Shown: piece by piece, positions 32,050 through 40,871 of the stretch
Layout of the letters: every line of letters starts with the position of its first letter
Position numbering within the stretch: position 1 is the stretch's first letter
Assembly (NCBI RefSeq): GCF_019704555.1
Contig: NZ_AP024745.1
Location: 11,087,501-11,151,500, forward strand
Reading direction: 5' to 3'
DNA length: 64,000 nt
Source: Actinoplanes sp. L3-i22
Lineage (GTDB): Bacteria > Actinomycetota > Actinomycetes > Mycobacteriales > Micromonosporaceae
Notes under the pieces: generated by a model
Seen by the model: the letters and a program-made list of their open reading frames with translations, nothing else
What the model was told of the DNA's origin: nothing
Database searches by the model: none
Position numbers and translations under genes: made by a program

Positions 32050-34194
32050 CTAGTTTTCAAAGTTTTTTCGGTCGAGCTCATCGGGGCTCGCGCCACCCAC
32101 CAGAGCGAAGACCGCGTCGCCGTACTGGCCCAGCTTGCGAGGCCCGATTCCGGCAATCGCCAGCAGTTGCGCCGGATCGGCCGGGCGGCGTTCCGCGACG
32201 GCCACCAGGGTGGCGTCGGTGAACACGACGTACGCAGGAACTTTCAGCTCCGCGGCGGTACTCGCCCGCCAGTCCTGGAGCCGCTGGAAAAGATCCTCGT
32301 CCATGTCCGACGGACAGGTCGGGCAGCGGCCCAGTTTCCGGTCCGCGCCGGCCATCAGGGTGGCCCCGCAGACCCGGCACGAGGACACCTTCGGCGGACG
32401 GCGGTCGGGTTTCCGACTGCTCCGTTCGCCGGTGACTTTGGGGAACCCGCCGGCCGAGCGCTCCACCTGCGGGAGGAAACGGCACGGCCGCCGGGTACGG
32501 CCGCCCGGCGAGCGGGCCTGGCCCAGCGACAGCCACAGGAGCTGGCGGGCCCGGGTCACCCCGACGTAGAGGAGGCGGCGCTCCTCCTCCAGCTGCTCGG
32601 CGGTCTTCGCGTACGTCGTCGGCAGCGTCCCGTCCGCGAGCCCGACCAGGAACACCGCGTCCCACTCCAGCCCCTTGGCGGAGTGCAGCGAGGCGAGCGT
32701 GACCCCGGCCACGGTCGGCGCGTGCTGCTGCTCGGCGCGACGGACCAGCTCGTCGTTGAACGCGGAGAGGCTGATCTCGCGCTGGACCCGGCCGGCCTCG
32801 CCGATCGGCAGGATCTCCGGCTCCGCGGCGTACTCCTCGGCGAGCACGACCAGCGCGGCGAGCGCCTCCCACTGCTCCCGGGCGGCGCCGCCGGGCGGGG
32901 GCCGCAACCTGTTCCAGCCGGCCCGGGCCAGGCCTTCGTGGACCGCCTCGACCAGCGGGGTCTCGCCCGGGATGGAGCGCACCGCGGCGCGCAGGGCGAC
33001 CATCGCCTTCCGCACCTCGGCGCGCTCGAAGAACCGCTCGGCGCCCCGGACCAGGTACGGCACCTGCGCCTCGGCCAGGGCCTCCTCGTACGCCTCGGAC
33101 TGCGCGTTGGTCCGGAACAGCACCGCGATCTCGCTGGCCGGGGTGCCCGCCGCGATCAGCTCCCGGCAGCGCCGGGCCACCGCGTTCGCCTCCCCCGGCT
33201 CGTCCGGGAAGACCTTGAGCTCCGGCTCCGGGCCGGACGGGCGCTGACCGACCAGCTCCAGGCGCAGCTTCGCCTCGGTGCCCCGGGCCTGCCGGATCAC
33301 CGCGTTGGCCAGCCCGACCACCTGCGGGGTGGAGCGGTAGTCGCGGACCAGGCGGACCACCACGGCCTCGCGCCACTTGCGCGGGAAATCGATCAGGTAC
33401 GACGAGGTGGCGCCGGTGAACGAGTAGATCGTCTGGCTGGCGTCGCCGACCACGGTGAGGTCGTCCCGGCCGCCCAGCCACGCCTCCAGCAGGCGCTGCT
33501 GGAGCGGGTTGACGTCCTGGTACTCGTCGACGACGAAGTGCCGGTACTGCGCGCGGATCTGCTCGGCGACGTCCGGGTGCTCCTCGATGCCCCAGACCGC
33601 GGCGCGCAGCAGGTCCTCGAAGTCGATCACGCCCTGGGCGCGTTTGAGCGACTCGTACGCCGCGAACACCTCGGCCACCCGGGCCGGCTCGAACGGCGGC
33701 TCACGCATCGCCTTGGCGGCGGCGACGGGGTATTCGGACGGCTCGACGAGGGACGACTTGGCCCACTCGATCTCGCTCGCCAGGTCCCGGGCGACCGCGC
33801 GGTCGGCCCGGACCCCGGCCTTGGCGGCGGCCAGGCCGACCACCCGGATCTTGCTCTCCATCAGCTCCGGCATGGCGCGGCCCTCGAGCAGGCGGGAGGC
33901 GAAGTAGCGGACCTGGCGCAGTGCGGCCGCGTGGAACGTGCGCGCCTGGACCCCGCCGGCGCCGAGCGCGGTGAGCCGGGCGCGCATCTCGGCGGCGGCC
34001 CGGGCGGTGAACGTCACCGCGAGCACGTGCCGCGGGTTGATCTCGCCGGACAGCGTCCGGTGCGCGACCCGATGGGTGATCGCCCTGGTCTTGCCGGTGC
34101 CGGCGCCGGCCAGGATGCAGACCGGGCCGGCCGGGGCGGTCACCGCCGTCCGCTGCTCGGGGTCGAGCCCTGCCAGCACCGCTTCAGTCCGCAC
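32050..34194 (-). CDS. uvrD2: UvrD2 family ATP-dependent DNA helicase with HRDC domain
   Basis: This 714-residue SF1A helicase has Walker A (LAGAGTGKTRAI, about 28-39), motif Ia (LAVTFTARAAAEMRARL), motif II (HFVVDEYQDVNPLQ), motif III (VVGDASQTIYSFTGA), motif V (ASLHSAKGLEWDAVFLVG) and motif VI (EEERRLLYVGVTRARQLL). A tetracysteine motif (CRVCG...CPTC) and a C-terminal HRDC domain (LLAIAGIGPRKLGQYG) mark it as UvrD2, essential in mycobacteria. The GTG at 34194 is used. It lies head-to-head with the mycoredoxin gene and its end abuts the whiB7 promoter. Confidence 0.95.
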   Translation of the reverse strand: MRTEAVLAGLDPEQRTAVTAPAGPVCILAGAGTGKTRAITHRVAHRTLSGEINPRHVLAVTFTARAAAEMRARLTALGAGGVQARTFHAAALRQVRYFASRLLEGRAMPELMESKIRVVGLAAAKAGVRADRAVARDLASEIEWAKSSLVEPSEYPVAAAKAMREPPFEPARVAEVFAAYESLKRAQGVIDFEDLLRAAVWGIEEHPDVAEQIRAQYRHFVVDEYQDVNPLQQRLLEAWLGGRDDLTVVGDASQTIYSFTGATSSYLIDFPRKWREAVVVRLVRDYRSTPQVVGLANAVIRQARGTEAKLRLELVGQRPSGPEPELKVFPDEPGEANAVARRCRELIAAGTPASEIAVLFRTNAQSEAYEEALAEAQVPYLVRGAERFFERAEVRKAMVALRAAVRSIPGETPLVEAVHEGLARAGWNRLRPPPGGAAREQWEALAALVVLAEEYAAEPEILPIGEAGRVQREISLSAFNDELVRRAEQQHAPTVAGVTLASLHSAKGLEWDAVFLVGLADGTLPTTYAKTAEQLEEERRLLYVGVTRARQLLWLSLGQARSPGGRTRRPCRFLPQVERSAGGFPKVTGERSSRKPDRRPPKVSSCRVCGATLMAGADRKLGRCPTCPSDMDEDLFQRLQDWRASTAAELKVPAYVVFTDATLVAVAERRPADPAQLLAIAGIGPRKLGQYGDAVFALVGGASPDELDRKNFEN

Positions 34195-34277
34195 GGTAGG
34201 GAATCATGACACCCCCGCGGCGTGTTGTGCTGTAAGGCGTAGTGCCGTGTGACCCGTATCCGAAGGAGCCCTGTCCG

Positions 34278-34520
34278 ATGCTGACCATGTACTCGACGTC
34301 CTGGTGTGGGTACTGCCACCGCCTCAAGTCGCAGCTCGATCGGGAGGGCATCGCCTACGAGGTGATCGACATCGAGCAGGACGAGGCCTCGGCGGCCTTC
34401 GTGCGGAAGGTCAACGGCGGCAACCAGACCGTGCCGACCCTCAAGTTCGACGACGGATCGGCGCTGACCAACCCGTCGATCGTGCAGGTCAAGAAGCACC
34501 TCGAGTCGATCTCGGCGTAA
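34278..34520 (+). CDS. mrx1: Mycoredoxin-1 (glutaredoxin-like)
   Basis: This 80-residue protein has the redox motif C10-G-Y-C13 (TSWCGYCHRLKSQL), the cis-Pro loop QTVPT and the GSALTNPS segment. It reduces mycothiol-mixed disulfides on proteins in mycothiol-producing actinobacteria, drawing electrons from mycothiol. The ATG at 34278 has AAGGAG at 34263-34268. Its placement divergent from uvrD2 matches Rv3198A beside Rv3198c. A strong terminator follows. Confidence 0.92.
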   Translation: MLTMYSTSWCGYCHRLKSQLDREGIAYEVIDIEQDEASAAFVRKVNGGNQTVPTLKFDDGSALTNPSIVQVKKHLESISA

Positions 34521-34531
34521 CCCGCGCACCG

Positions 34532-34563
34532 AAAAGGGGCCGTCCACCCGGACGGCCCCTTTT
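34532..34563. terminator. Bidirectional terminator after mrx1
   Basis: AAAAGGGGCCGTCC-ACCC-GGACGGCCCCTTTT is a perfect 14-bp stem with T-runs on both strands, shared by mrx1 and the convergent PhyH gene. Confidence 0.9.
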
Positions 34564-34572
34564 TCTGCGTCC

Positions 34573-35454
34573 TTACGGAATCAGAGCCGGGATGGTCGAG
34601 TCGAGCAGGCCCCGCTCCTTGAGCGCGCCGTAGAGCGGCGTGCTCGCCGGGTAGTGACCCCACTGGTGGTCACCGTCACCCTTGCCGAAGCCGCCGAGCA
34701 GCTGCTTCTGCACCTCGGTCTTGCCGTCCCACTCCGGCTGGGCCGGCAGGTCGGCGACCTCGTCGCGGATCGCGATCCAGCGCGGGGTGTAGCCGAAGAA
34801 CGCGCCGACCCGGGTGATGTCGGAGTAGTTGTCCGACCGGGCGTGCCAGATGCGCCGGTCGAAGACGACCAGGTCACCCGCGTTGGCGGTGATCTGGACA
34901 GCACCCTCGGGCTGCGGCCACGGGACGCCACGGCTCGGCGGGCCGGGCAGCCAGTTGGTCTTGTGGCTGCCGGGCAGGACGGTGAAGTTGCCGCGGCCGG
35001 TCTCGCTGACGTCGGAGAACCAGTAGGCCAGCTTCACGGACAGCATCGGGCGGGGATCGGTCTCGATCTCCCGGTTCTGCCGGCCGCCGTCCTGGTGCCA
35101 GTGCCACCATTCCTTCTGCTGTTCGTGCAGCTTGGGGTGCACGTCGATGTGCGAGTGGTACACGTGGATGTTCCACCCGAGCAGCGACCAGATGTACTTG
35201 AAAGCCTTGGGGTGATCGAGCAGGAAAGCCAGCTCGGGCACGTAGGCGATCGGCGAGAGCTGGTGCAGGGCGCCGGTGGCGCTCAGCTTGCCCTCGGCCT
35301 GGGCCTTCTCGTAATACCCCAGAATCGCGGCCCGGCCGGCCTCGATCTCGCTCTCACTGAGCACCGACGGCACGACGATGTAACCGTCGCGGTCGAACGC
35401 CTCCCGCTCCTCCGCGGACATCGGCGTCCACGCCGGCGCTTCCACCTGGGTCAT
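34573..35454 (-). CDS. Phytanoyl-CoA dioxygenase (PhyH) family protein
   Basis: This 293-residue protein has the PhyH Fe(II)/2-oxoglutarate dioxygenase layout: DRDGYIVVPSVLSESEIEAGR at the N-terminus, the facial-triad motif H120-Q-D122 in WWHWHQDGG, and the distal His204 (RRIWHARSDN) with Arg215 as probable 2-oxoglutarate ligand. It hydroxylates an unknown small molecule; relatives act on phytanoyl-CoA, ectoine or antibiotic intermediates. The ATG at 35454 has AGGGG six bases upstream. It is an insertion relative to the mycobacterial order, between mrx1 and nudC, and has no obvious partner gene. Confidence 0.9.
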   Translation of the reverse strand: MTQVEAPAWTPMSAEEREAFDRDGYIVVPSVLSESEIEAGRAAILGYYEKAQAEGKLSATGALHQLSPIAYVPELAFLLDHPKAFKYIWSLLGWNIHVYHSHIDVHPKLHEQQKEWWHWHQDGGRQNREIETDPRPMLSVKLAYWFSDVSETGRGNFTVLPGSHKTNWLPGPPSRGVPWPQPEGAVQITANAGDLVVFDRRIWHARSDNYSDITRVGAFFGYTPRWIAIRDEVADLPAQPEWDGKTEVQKQLLGGFGKGDGDHQWGHYPASTPLYGALKERGLLDSTIPALIP

Positions 35455-35539
35455 CGGATCCCCTCTCGTCTTTGTAAGCATGACGCACCGGGACGGTACC
35501 CAGGTTGCCGCCTAAACGAGAAATTCTCTGATCAGACGT

Positions 35540-36550
35540 TTATTCGTGATCTTGGGCACTGCCGGCGAGCCATTTCTCGATGAGATAGAACGCGATCGAC
35601 GACCGCATCGGCAAGCTCATCGGAACACCCGAATCCGGGTGCACGAAACCGCCGGCGATCATCTTGGCGATCTGCTCCCGGGTGAACCAGTGCGCTTCGT
35701 CGATCTCCTCCGGGTCCAGCCGCAGCGGTTGCGACGGGTCCGCGGTGGCCAGGAAGCCGAGCATCAGGGAACCCGGGTACGGCCAGGACTGGCTGCCCTC
35801 GTACGCCAAGGAATTGATCTTGATGCCGACCTCTTCGGTGACCTCGCGAGCCACGGCGGCCTCGGCCGACTCCCCCGGCTCGACGTAACCGGCCAGGCAG
35901 GAGAACCGGGTCAGCCCGTCCGCGCCCCGGCCCCAGCCCGAGTTGTGACCGAGCAGACAGCGACCGGACGGACCGGCCACGCCGTCGTGCACCACCACGA
36001 TCATCGCCGGATCGGTCCGCGGCCACATCAGGTCACCGTTGGTGTCGGCGCGGGCCCAGCCGGCCTCCACCGCGACCGTGGGCCGGCCCGAGCGCGGCGA
36101 GAACCGGTGGCTGGCATGCCAGTTGGCCAGCGCGGCGGCGGCCGTGAACAGGCCGGCGTCGCGCGCGTCGAGCAGGTGCCCGACCTCGCGCAGGGTCACC
36201 GCCCGCGTCCCCTCGGCGGGCGGCGGGGTGGTGTCCATGGTCCAGACCGGGGTGCCGTCGGTGTCGACGCCGAGGAACCAGCGCTCCGCGTCCGGCGCCT
36301 CGGCGGCCGGCACCAGGACCAGCGCGGCCCCGCCGTCGGCCCGCTCGGTGACCAGCGCCCGGCCCCCCTTGGCCAGGTCCACCACCAGGACCTGGCCGCG
36401 GGTCCAGGCCTCGGCCAGCCAGGCCTCGTCCTTGCGATGATGCGCGGCGCGGTCCAGCGTGGTCCGCGCCAGCGGTGGGGTGCCGGGCTGCTCGCCCAGA
36501 TCGGGCTGCTCCGCCTGGTCACCGGGGTCGGGTTGTTCGGAACTGGTCAC
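35540..36550 (-). CDS. nudC: NAD(+) diphosphatase, Nudix (NudC-like) lacking zinc cysteines
   Basis: This 336-residue enzyme should hydrolyse NADH/NAD and possibly decap NAD-RNA. The Nudix box is intact (GYVEPGESAEAAVAREVTEEVGI, 221-243) and the NADH-pyrophosphatase signature SQSWPYP (253-259) is present. The zinc ribbon normally before it is degenerate: FSPRSG (150-155) stands where FCxxCG is expected, and the second knuckle has ARADTNGD without cysteines. The GTG at 36550 overlaps the stop of the upstream M16 gene (GTGA). It corresponds to Rv3199c. Confidence 0.9.
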   Translation of the reverse strand: MTSSEQPDPGDQAEQPDLGEQPGTPPLARTTLDRAAHHRKDEAWLAEAWTRGQVLVVDLAKGGRALVTERADGGAALVLVPAAEAPDAERWFLGVDTDGTPVWTMDTTPPPAEGTRAVTLREVGHLLDARDAGLFTAAAALANWHASHRFSPRSGRPTVAVEAGWARADTNGDLMWPRTDPAMIVVVHDGVAGPSGRCLLGHNSGWGRGADGLTRFSCLAGYVEPGESAEAAVAREVTEEVGIKINSLAYEGSQSWPYPGSLMLGFLATADPSQPLRLDPEEIDEAHWFTREQIAKMIAGGFVHPDSGVPMSLPMRSSIAFYLIEKWLAGSAQDHE

Positions 36551-37863
36551 CGTGCGCTGCGCTCCACCACGGTCAGGGCGGCGAGCTGGGCCTCGATCTT
36601 CTCGGCGTCGCCGAGGACCACGGTCACCGCGCGGGACGGCGCCAGGTGCTTCGCCGCGGCGGCGGCGACCTGCTCGCCGGTGGCCGCGGCGAGTGCGGCC
36701 GAGTGCTCGCGCAGGAAGTCGAGGCGCAGGCCGAAGCCGGCGTAGACGGTGGCCAGGCCGGCCAGCCCGGCCTGGGTGGACATGCCCAGGCGGAGGGTGC
36801 CGAGCGCGTACCTCCGGGCCTGCTCCAGCTCCTCCTCGCCGGGCGGGAGGCTGGCGATCCGGCCCAGCTCGTACGTCGTCTCGAGCAGCGACGGACCGGT
36901 CACCTCGGTCGCCACGTCGGCGGCGGCGACCAGCGCGGAGCCGGCCGCGAAGTGCTCGATCACCGAGTGCGAGCCGTACGTGTAGCCCTTGTCCTCGCGG
37001 ATGTTCTCCACCCAGCGGGACGAGAAGTAGCCGCCGAAGAGCAGGTTGGCCAGGGACAGCGCGGCGTAGTCGGGGTCGGTGCGGGTCAGCGCCGGCAGCG
37101 CGATCCGCAGCGAGGACTGCACCGAGCCGGGCCGGTCGACCAGCAGCAGCGCGCCGGGCCGCAGCGCCGGGGTGGGCGGGATGCCGCCGTCGACGGCGGC
37201 GCCGGACCAACCGCCGAGCATCTTCTCCGCCACGTCGATGGCCTGCTCCGGGTCGATGTCGCCGACCAGGACCAGGATCGAGCCGGCCGGGCGGACCCGG
37301 TCGGCGTGCAGCTCGCGCAGGGTCTCCGGCTCGACCGCGCGGACCTCCTCCGCGGCGGGGGTCTGCACCGCGTACGGATGATCGACGAACATCCGCTTCA
37401 GCAGCGCGACCCGGGCCAGGTGGGCCGGCTGACTCAGGGCGACCTGGATGTTGTCGACCAGGCGCTCCCGCTCGGTGACCACCTCCTCGCCCGGGTAGGC
37501 GGCGTCGGTCAGCACGCCGGCCAGGATCTCCAGCGTCCGGCCGAGGCCGTCGGCCAGGGCGTTGCCGCTGATCTGGAGCCGGTCCGGGTCGAGACCGGCG
37601 CCCAGGCCGCCGCCGACCGCCTGCAGTTCGGCGGCGATGTCGAGCATCGACATCGAGCCGGTGCCGGTGAACAGCGCCTGGGACAGCAGGGTGGCCGCGC
37701 CCAGCGGGGCGCGGCCGAACGGGATGCGCAGCCGCACCTCGACCAGCGGCACCGCGGCGCGGCGGATGGCGATCACGGTCAGCCCGTTGGACAGCTTGCG
37801 CTCCGCCTGGGGCGGCAGGACCAGCTCGGTGTTGGGGATCAGGTCCGGCAGAGTGTGGGTCAT
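36547..37863 (-). CDS. M16 family peptidase-like protein (non-catalytic partner)
   Basis: This 438-residue protein has the M16 fold markers (KLSNGLTVIAIRRAAVPLVEVRLRI, DNIQVALSQPAHLARVALLKRMF, LLFGGYFSSRWVENIREDKGYTYGSHS) but no HxxEH zinc motif at its N-terminus. It resembles the inactive partner subunit of two-gene M16B peptidases, which supplies the R/Y substrate-binding pair to the active subunit. Its ATG overlaps the stop of the catalytic subunit gene (ATGA), as expected for a stoichiometric complex. The complex would degrade peptides in the cytoplasm or process them. Confidence 0.9.
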   Translation of the reverse strand: MTHTLPDLIPNTELVLPPQAERKLSNGLTVIAIRRAAVPLVEVRLRIPFGRAPLGAATLLSQALFTGTGSMSMLDIAAELQAVGGGLGAGLDPDRLQISGNALADGLGRTLEILAGVLTDAAYPGEEVVTERERLVDNIQVALSQPAHLARVALLKRMFVDHPYAVQTPAAEEVRAVEPETLRELHADRVRPAGSILVLVGDIDPEQAIDVAEKMLGGWSGAAVDGGIPPTPALRPGALLLVDRPGSVQSSLRIALPALTRTDPDYAALSLANLLFGGYFSSRWVENIREDKGYTYGSHSVIEHFAAGSALVAAADVATEVTGPSLLETTYELGRIASLPPGEEELEQARRYALGTLRLGMSTQAGLAGLATVYAGFGLRLDFLREHSAALAAATGEQVAAAAAKHLAPSRAVTVVLGDAEKIEAQLAALTVVERSAR

Positions 37864-39167
37864 GCTCCGGCTCCCGGGAGGACTTCGACGACGGCGCGAC
37901 GCTCGGGCCGCAGGGTCGCGGCGGCGGTGACGATCTGCTCGGCGGTGACCTCGCTGATCAGTTTGGGCAGCTCGTTGAGCAGCTCCGGGCGGCCGCGCTG
38001 CAGCTCCAGCACGGCCATCGGCAGGGCCCGCCCGAGCACCTCGTCGGTGCCCTGCAGCAGGCGGGCGCCCATCCGCGCCTGGGTGCGCTCCAGCTCGCCG
38101 GGCTGGAGGCCGTCGGCGACCAGCCGGTCCAGCTCCTCGTCGACGGTGCGCAGCACCTTGCCGGCGTCGCCGCCGGGCGGCATGTGCGCCTGCAGCAGCA
38201 GGGCGGTCGGGTTGCGCACCTGGTATTCGTCACCCATGAAGCCCAGGTAGCCGCCGACGTTGGTGACCGAGCGGTCGCGCTGGATCAGGCGCTCGACCAG
38301 GCGGGACGCGTCGCCGTCGGTGAGCACCTCGGCGAGGACCGAGAACGGCAGGTAGGCGTCGAAGGCGGCGATCGGGTCGGGCACCCGGTAGGCCGCGGCG
38401 ACCGCCGGCAGCGGGGCGATGCGATCCGTGTACGACTCCCGGCGCTCGGCGGTCAGGTCGGGCTCGTCGAAGGCGGGCAGCAGCGGGGCGGGCCGGGCCG
38501 GCACGTCGCCGAAGTGCCGCTCGATCATCGCGGTCGCCTCGGCCACGTCGAAGTCGCCGGCGACCGAGAGCACCGCGTTGCCGCAGGCGTAGTACTTGTC
38601 GAAGAAGCTCTGCGCGTCGGCGACGGTGGCGCTCTCCAGGTCCTCGAACGAGCCGTAGCCGTCGTGGGCGTTGGGGAACGTCTCGAACATCACCGACGGG
38701 AGCTTGAGCCAGGGGAACCCGCCGTACGGCCGGTTCAGGACGTTGACCCGGATCTCCTCCTTGACCACGTCGACCTGGTTGCGCAGGTTCTCCTCGGTCA
38801 GGCGGGGACCGCGCATCCGGTCGGCCTCGAGGAACAGCGCCCGCTCCAGGGCGCCGGACGGCAGCACCTCGAAGTAGTCGGTGTAGTCCAGGTGGGTGGA
38901 GCCGTTGAAGCTGCCGCCGGCGCCCTGCACGTGCCGGAAGTGCGCGAGCTTCTCCAGGTTCGCCGAGCCCTGGAACATCAGGTGCTCGAAGAGGTGGGCG
39001 AAGCCGGTGCGCCCCTCGGGCTCACTGCGGATGCCCACGTCGTAGACGACGGCCACGCCGACGACCGGAGCGCTGCGGTCCGGTGCGAGGACCACGCGCA
39101 GGCCGTTGGCGAGGGTGAATCGTTCAACCGGATATTTCGTCGCGGGGATCTGGATTCTGGACGCCAC
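37860..39167 (-). CDS. M16 family zinc peptidase, catalytic subunit
   Basis: This 435-residue protein has the inverted zinc motif H58-L-F-E61-H62 (GFAHLFEHLMFQGS) and the distal Glu in VKEEIRVNV, so it is the active M16B peptidase. The N-terminus (RFTLANGLRVVLAPDRSAPVVGVAVVYDVG) is typical of the family. The start is the GTG at 39167, without a visible Shine-Dalgarno sequence, so it may be leaderless. It is the first gene of the run M16-M16-nudC, all overlapping by four bases, and is divergent from the Rrf2 gene. Confidence 0.92.
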   Translation of the reverse strand: MASRIQIPATKYPVERFTLANGLRVVLAPDRSAPVVGVAVVYDVGIRSEPEGRTGFAHLFEHLMFQGSANLEKLAHFRHVQGAGGSFNGSTHLDYTDYFEVLPSGALERALFLEADRMRGPRLTEENLRNQVDVVKEEIRVNVLNRPYGGFPWLKLPSVMFETFPNAHDGYGSFEDLESATVADAQSFFDKYYACGNAVLSVAGDFDVAEATAMIERHFGDVPARPAPLLPAFDEPDLTAERRESYTDRIAPLPAVAAAYRVPDPIAAFDAYLPFSVLAEVLTDGDASRLVERLIQRDRSVTNVGGYLGFMGDEYQVRNPTALLLQAHMPPGGDAGKVLRTVDEELDRLVADGLQPGELERTQARMGARLLQGTDEVLGRALPMAVLELQRGRPELLNELPKLISEVTAEQIVTAAATLRPERRAVVEVLPGAGA

Positions 39168-39335
39168 GAGGTGACATTAGCGCGCTGCGTGACCACCCGT
39201 GGGCCGACGTCGGGCGACCCCCATCGAGTCCCGTCATACGGTCGGGCGCTTGACGCACCAAACCCATCTGTTCCACTATTCCCATCCAGCAGATAGATTA
39301 AGCAAAGATTGATCCATCGGGAGGGGGCCCACGCC

Positions 39336-39749
39336 GTGTACGTATCGGCACGCACGGACTATGCGGTCCGCGCCATGCTCGCCGTCACCGCGGCGCACCC
39401 ACGTCTCGTCAAGGCCGCCGGGCTGGCGGCCGCGCAGGACATCCCGCTGAGCTTCCTGCAGGGCATCCTGCTCGATCTGCGCCGCAACGGGCTGCTGCAC
39501 AGCCACCGCGGCGTGGACGGCGGGTACGCCCTGGCCCGGGCGGCCGAGGAGATCACCGTCGGCGACGTCGTACGCGCCGTCGGCGGAGCGCTCACCACCG
39601 TCCGCGGGTTGCCGACCGCCACCGCGACCTACCACGGAGCGGCGACCGCACTGCACGACGTGTGGATCGCCGTCGAAGCGGCCATCGAGGGCGTGGTCGA
39701 CCACCGAACCCTGGCCGAACTCTCCTCCATATCGATAAAGAACAATTAG
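39336..39749 (+). CDS. Rrf2 family transcriptional regulator
   Basis: This 137-residue protein has the Rrf2 winged helix (YVSARTDYAVRAMLAVTAAHP, IPLSFLQGILLDLRRNGLLHSHRGVDGGYALARAAEEITVGDVVRAVGG). The three cysteines that bind an Fe-S cluster in IscR/NsrR are absent, so it belongs to the metal-free group that includes CymR, a sulfur-metabolism regulator. The GTG at 39336 has GGGAGGGGG upstream. It is the first gene of an operon with a sulfonate/nitrate-type ABC transporter, and probably controls it. Confidence 0.9.
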   Translation: MYVSARTDYAVRAMLAVTAAHPRLVKAAGLAAAQDIPLSFLQGILLDLRRNGLLHSHRGVDGGYALARAAEEITVGDVVRAVGGALTTVRGLPTATATYHGAATALHDVWIAVEAAIEGVVDHRTLAELSSISIKNN

Positions 39750-39761
39750 GAGTTGTTGAGC

Positions 39762-40844
39762 ATGCGCCCCCGCACCCTTCGTGCGCTCGCCCTTGCCACG
39801 GCCGCCCTCGCGGCCACGACTGCTCTGGCCGCTTGCGGATCCGACGACGACAGCAACAAGAAGGCCGACACCGCCGCCGGCGCCGAGGCCGAGGCGAAGA
39901 CCATCAAGCTCGGTTACTTCCCGAACATCACCCACGCGCCGGCCCTGGTCGGGGTGAACAAGGGCCTCTTCAAGGACGCGCTGACCGGCACCGAGCTGCA
40001 GACGCAGACCTTCAACGCCGGCCCGGCCGCGCTGGAGGCACTGCTCTCCGGGGCGATCGACGCCACCTACATCGGCCCGAACCCGGCGATCAACGGCTGG
40101 GCCAAGTCCAACGGCCAGGCCCTGAAGATCATCGCGGGCAGCACCTCGGGCGGCGCCGGCCTGGTGGTCAAGTCGACCATCAACGGCCCGGCCGACCTCA
40201 AGGGCAAGAAGATCGCCACCCCGCAGCTGGGCAACACGCAGGACGTCGCGCTGCGCGCCTGGCTCAAGGAGAACGGCCTCAACGCCGACACCAACGGCGG
40301 CGGCGACGTCTCGATCCTGCCGCAGGACAACGCGACCGCGGTGCAGGCCTTCGCCCAGGGCGCGATCGACGGCGCCTGGCTGCCCGAGCCCAACCTGAGC
40401 AAGCTGGTGCTGGAGTCCAAGGGCAAGCTGCTGGTCGACGAGAAGACCCTGTGGCCGAACCAGGACTTCGTCACCACGCACCTGATCGTCAGCCAGAAGT
40501 TCCTCAAGGAATACCCCGGCACGGTCAAGAAGCTGCTCAAGGGTCACCTCGCGGCGATCAAGTACATCAACGACAACAACGCCGACGCGCAGAAGGCGGC
40601 CAACGCCCAGATCGAGGCGCTGACCGGCAAGGCCCTCAAGGACGAGATCCTGACGGCGGCGTTCAAGAACCTGAAGTTCACCAACGACCCGATCGCGTCC
40701 TCGCTCTACACCAGCGCGAAGCACGCGGAAGAGGTCGGCCTGCTCAAGACGGTCGACCTGAAGGGCATCTACGACCTCGGCCCGCTGAACGAGCTGCTCA
40801 AGGCTGACGGTCAGCCCGCGGTCAGCGACGCCGCGGCTTCCTGA
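39762..40844 (+). CDS. ABC transporter substrate-binding lipoprotein (SsuA/NrtA/TauA type)
   Basis: This 360-residue lipoprotein has a signal peptide with lipobox LAAC (ATAALAATTALAACGSDDD) and the family fold: IKLGYFPNITHAPALVGVNKGLF, NAGPAALEALLSGAIDATYIGPNPAINGWAKS, and GAWLPEPNLSKLV. This group binds sulfonates, taurine, nitrate or similar anions outside the membrane. AGGAG at 39748-39752 precedes the ATG at 39762 and overlaps the rrf2 stop. The Rrf2 regulator upstream makes a sulfur compound the more likely ligand, but this is inference. Confidence 0.92.
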   Translation: MRPRTLRALALATAALAATTALAACGSDDDSNKKADTAAGAEAEAKTIKLGYFPNITHAPALVGVNKGLFKDALTGTELQTQTFNAGPAALEALLSGAIDATYIGPNPAINGWAKSNGQALKIIAGSTSGGAGLVVKSTINGPADLKGKKIATPQLGNTQDVALRAWLKENGLNADTNGGGDVSILPQDNATAVQAFAQGAIDGAWLPEPNLSKLVLESKGKLLVDEKTLWPNQDFVTTHLIVSQKFLKEYPGTVKKLLKGHLAAIKYINDNNADAQKAANAQIEALTGKALKDEILTAAFKNLKFTNDPIASSLYTSAKHAEEVGLLKTVDLKGIYDLGPLNELLKADGQPAVSDAAAS

Positions 40845-40871
40845 CGGATCGACGGGAGGGCGGGTAAGAGC

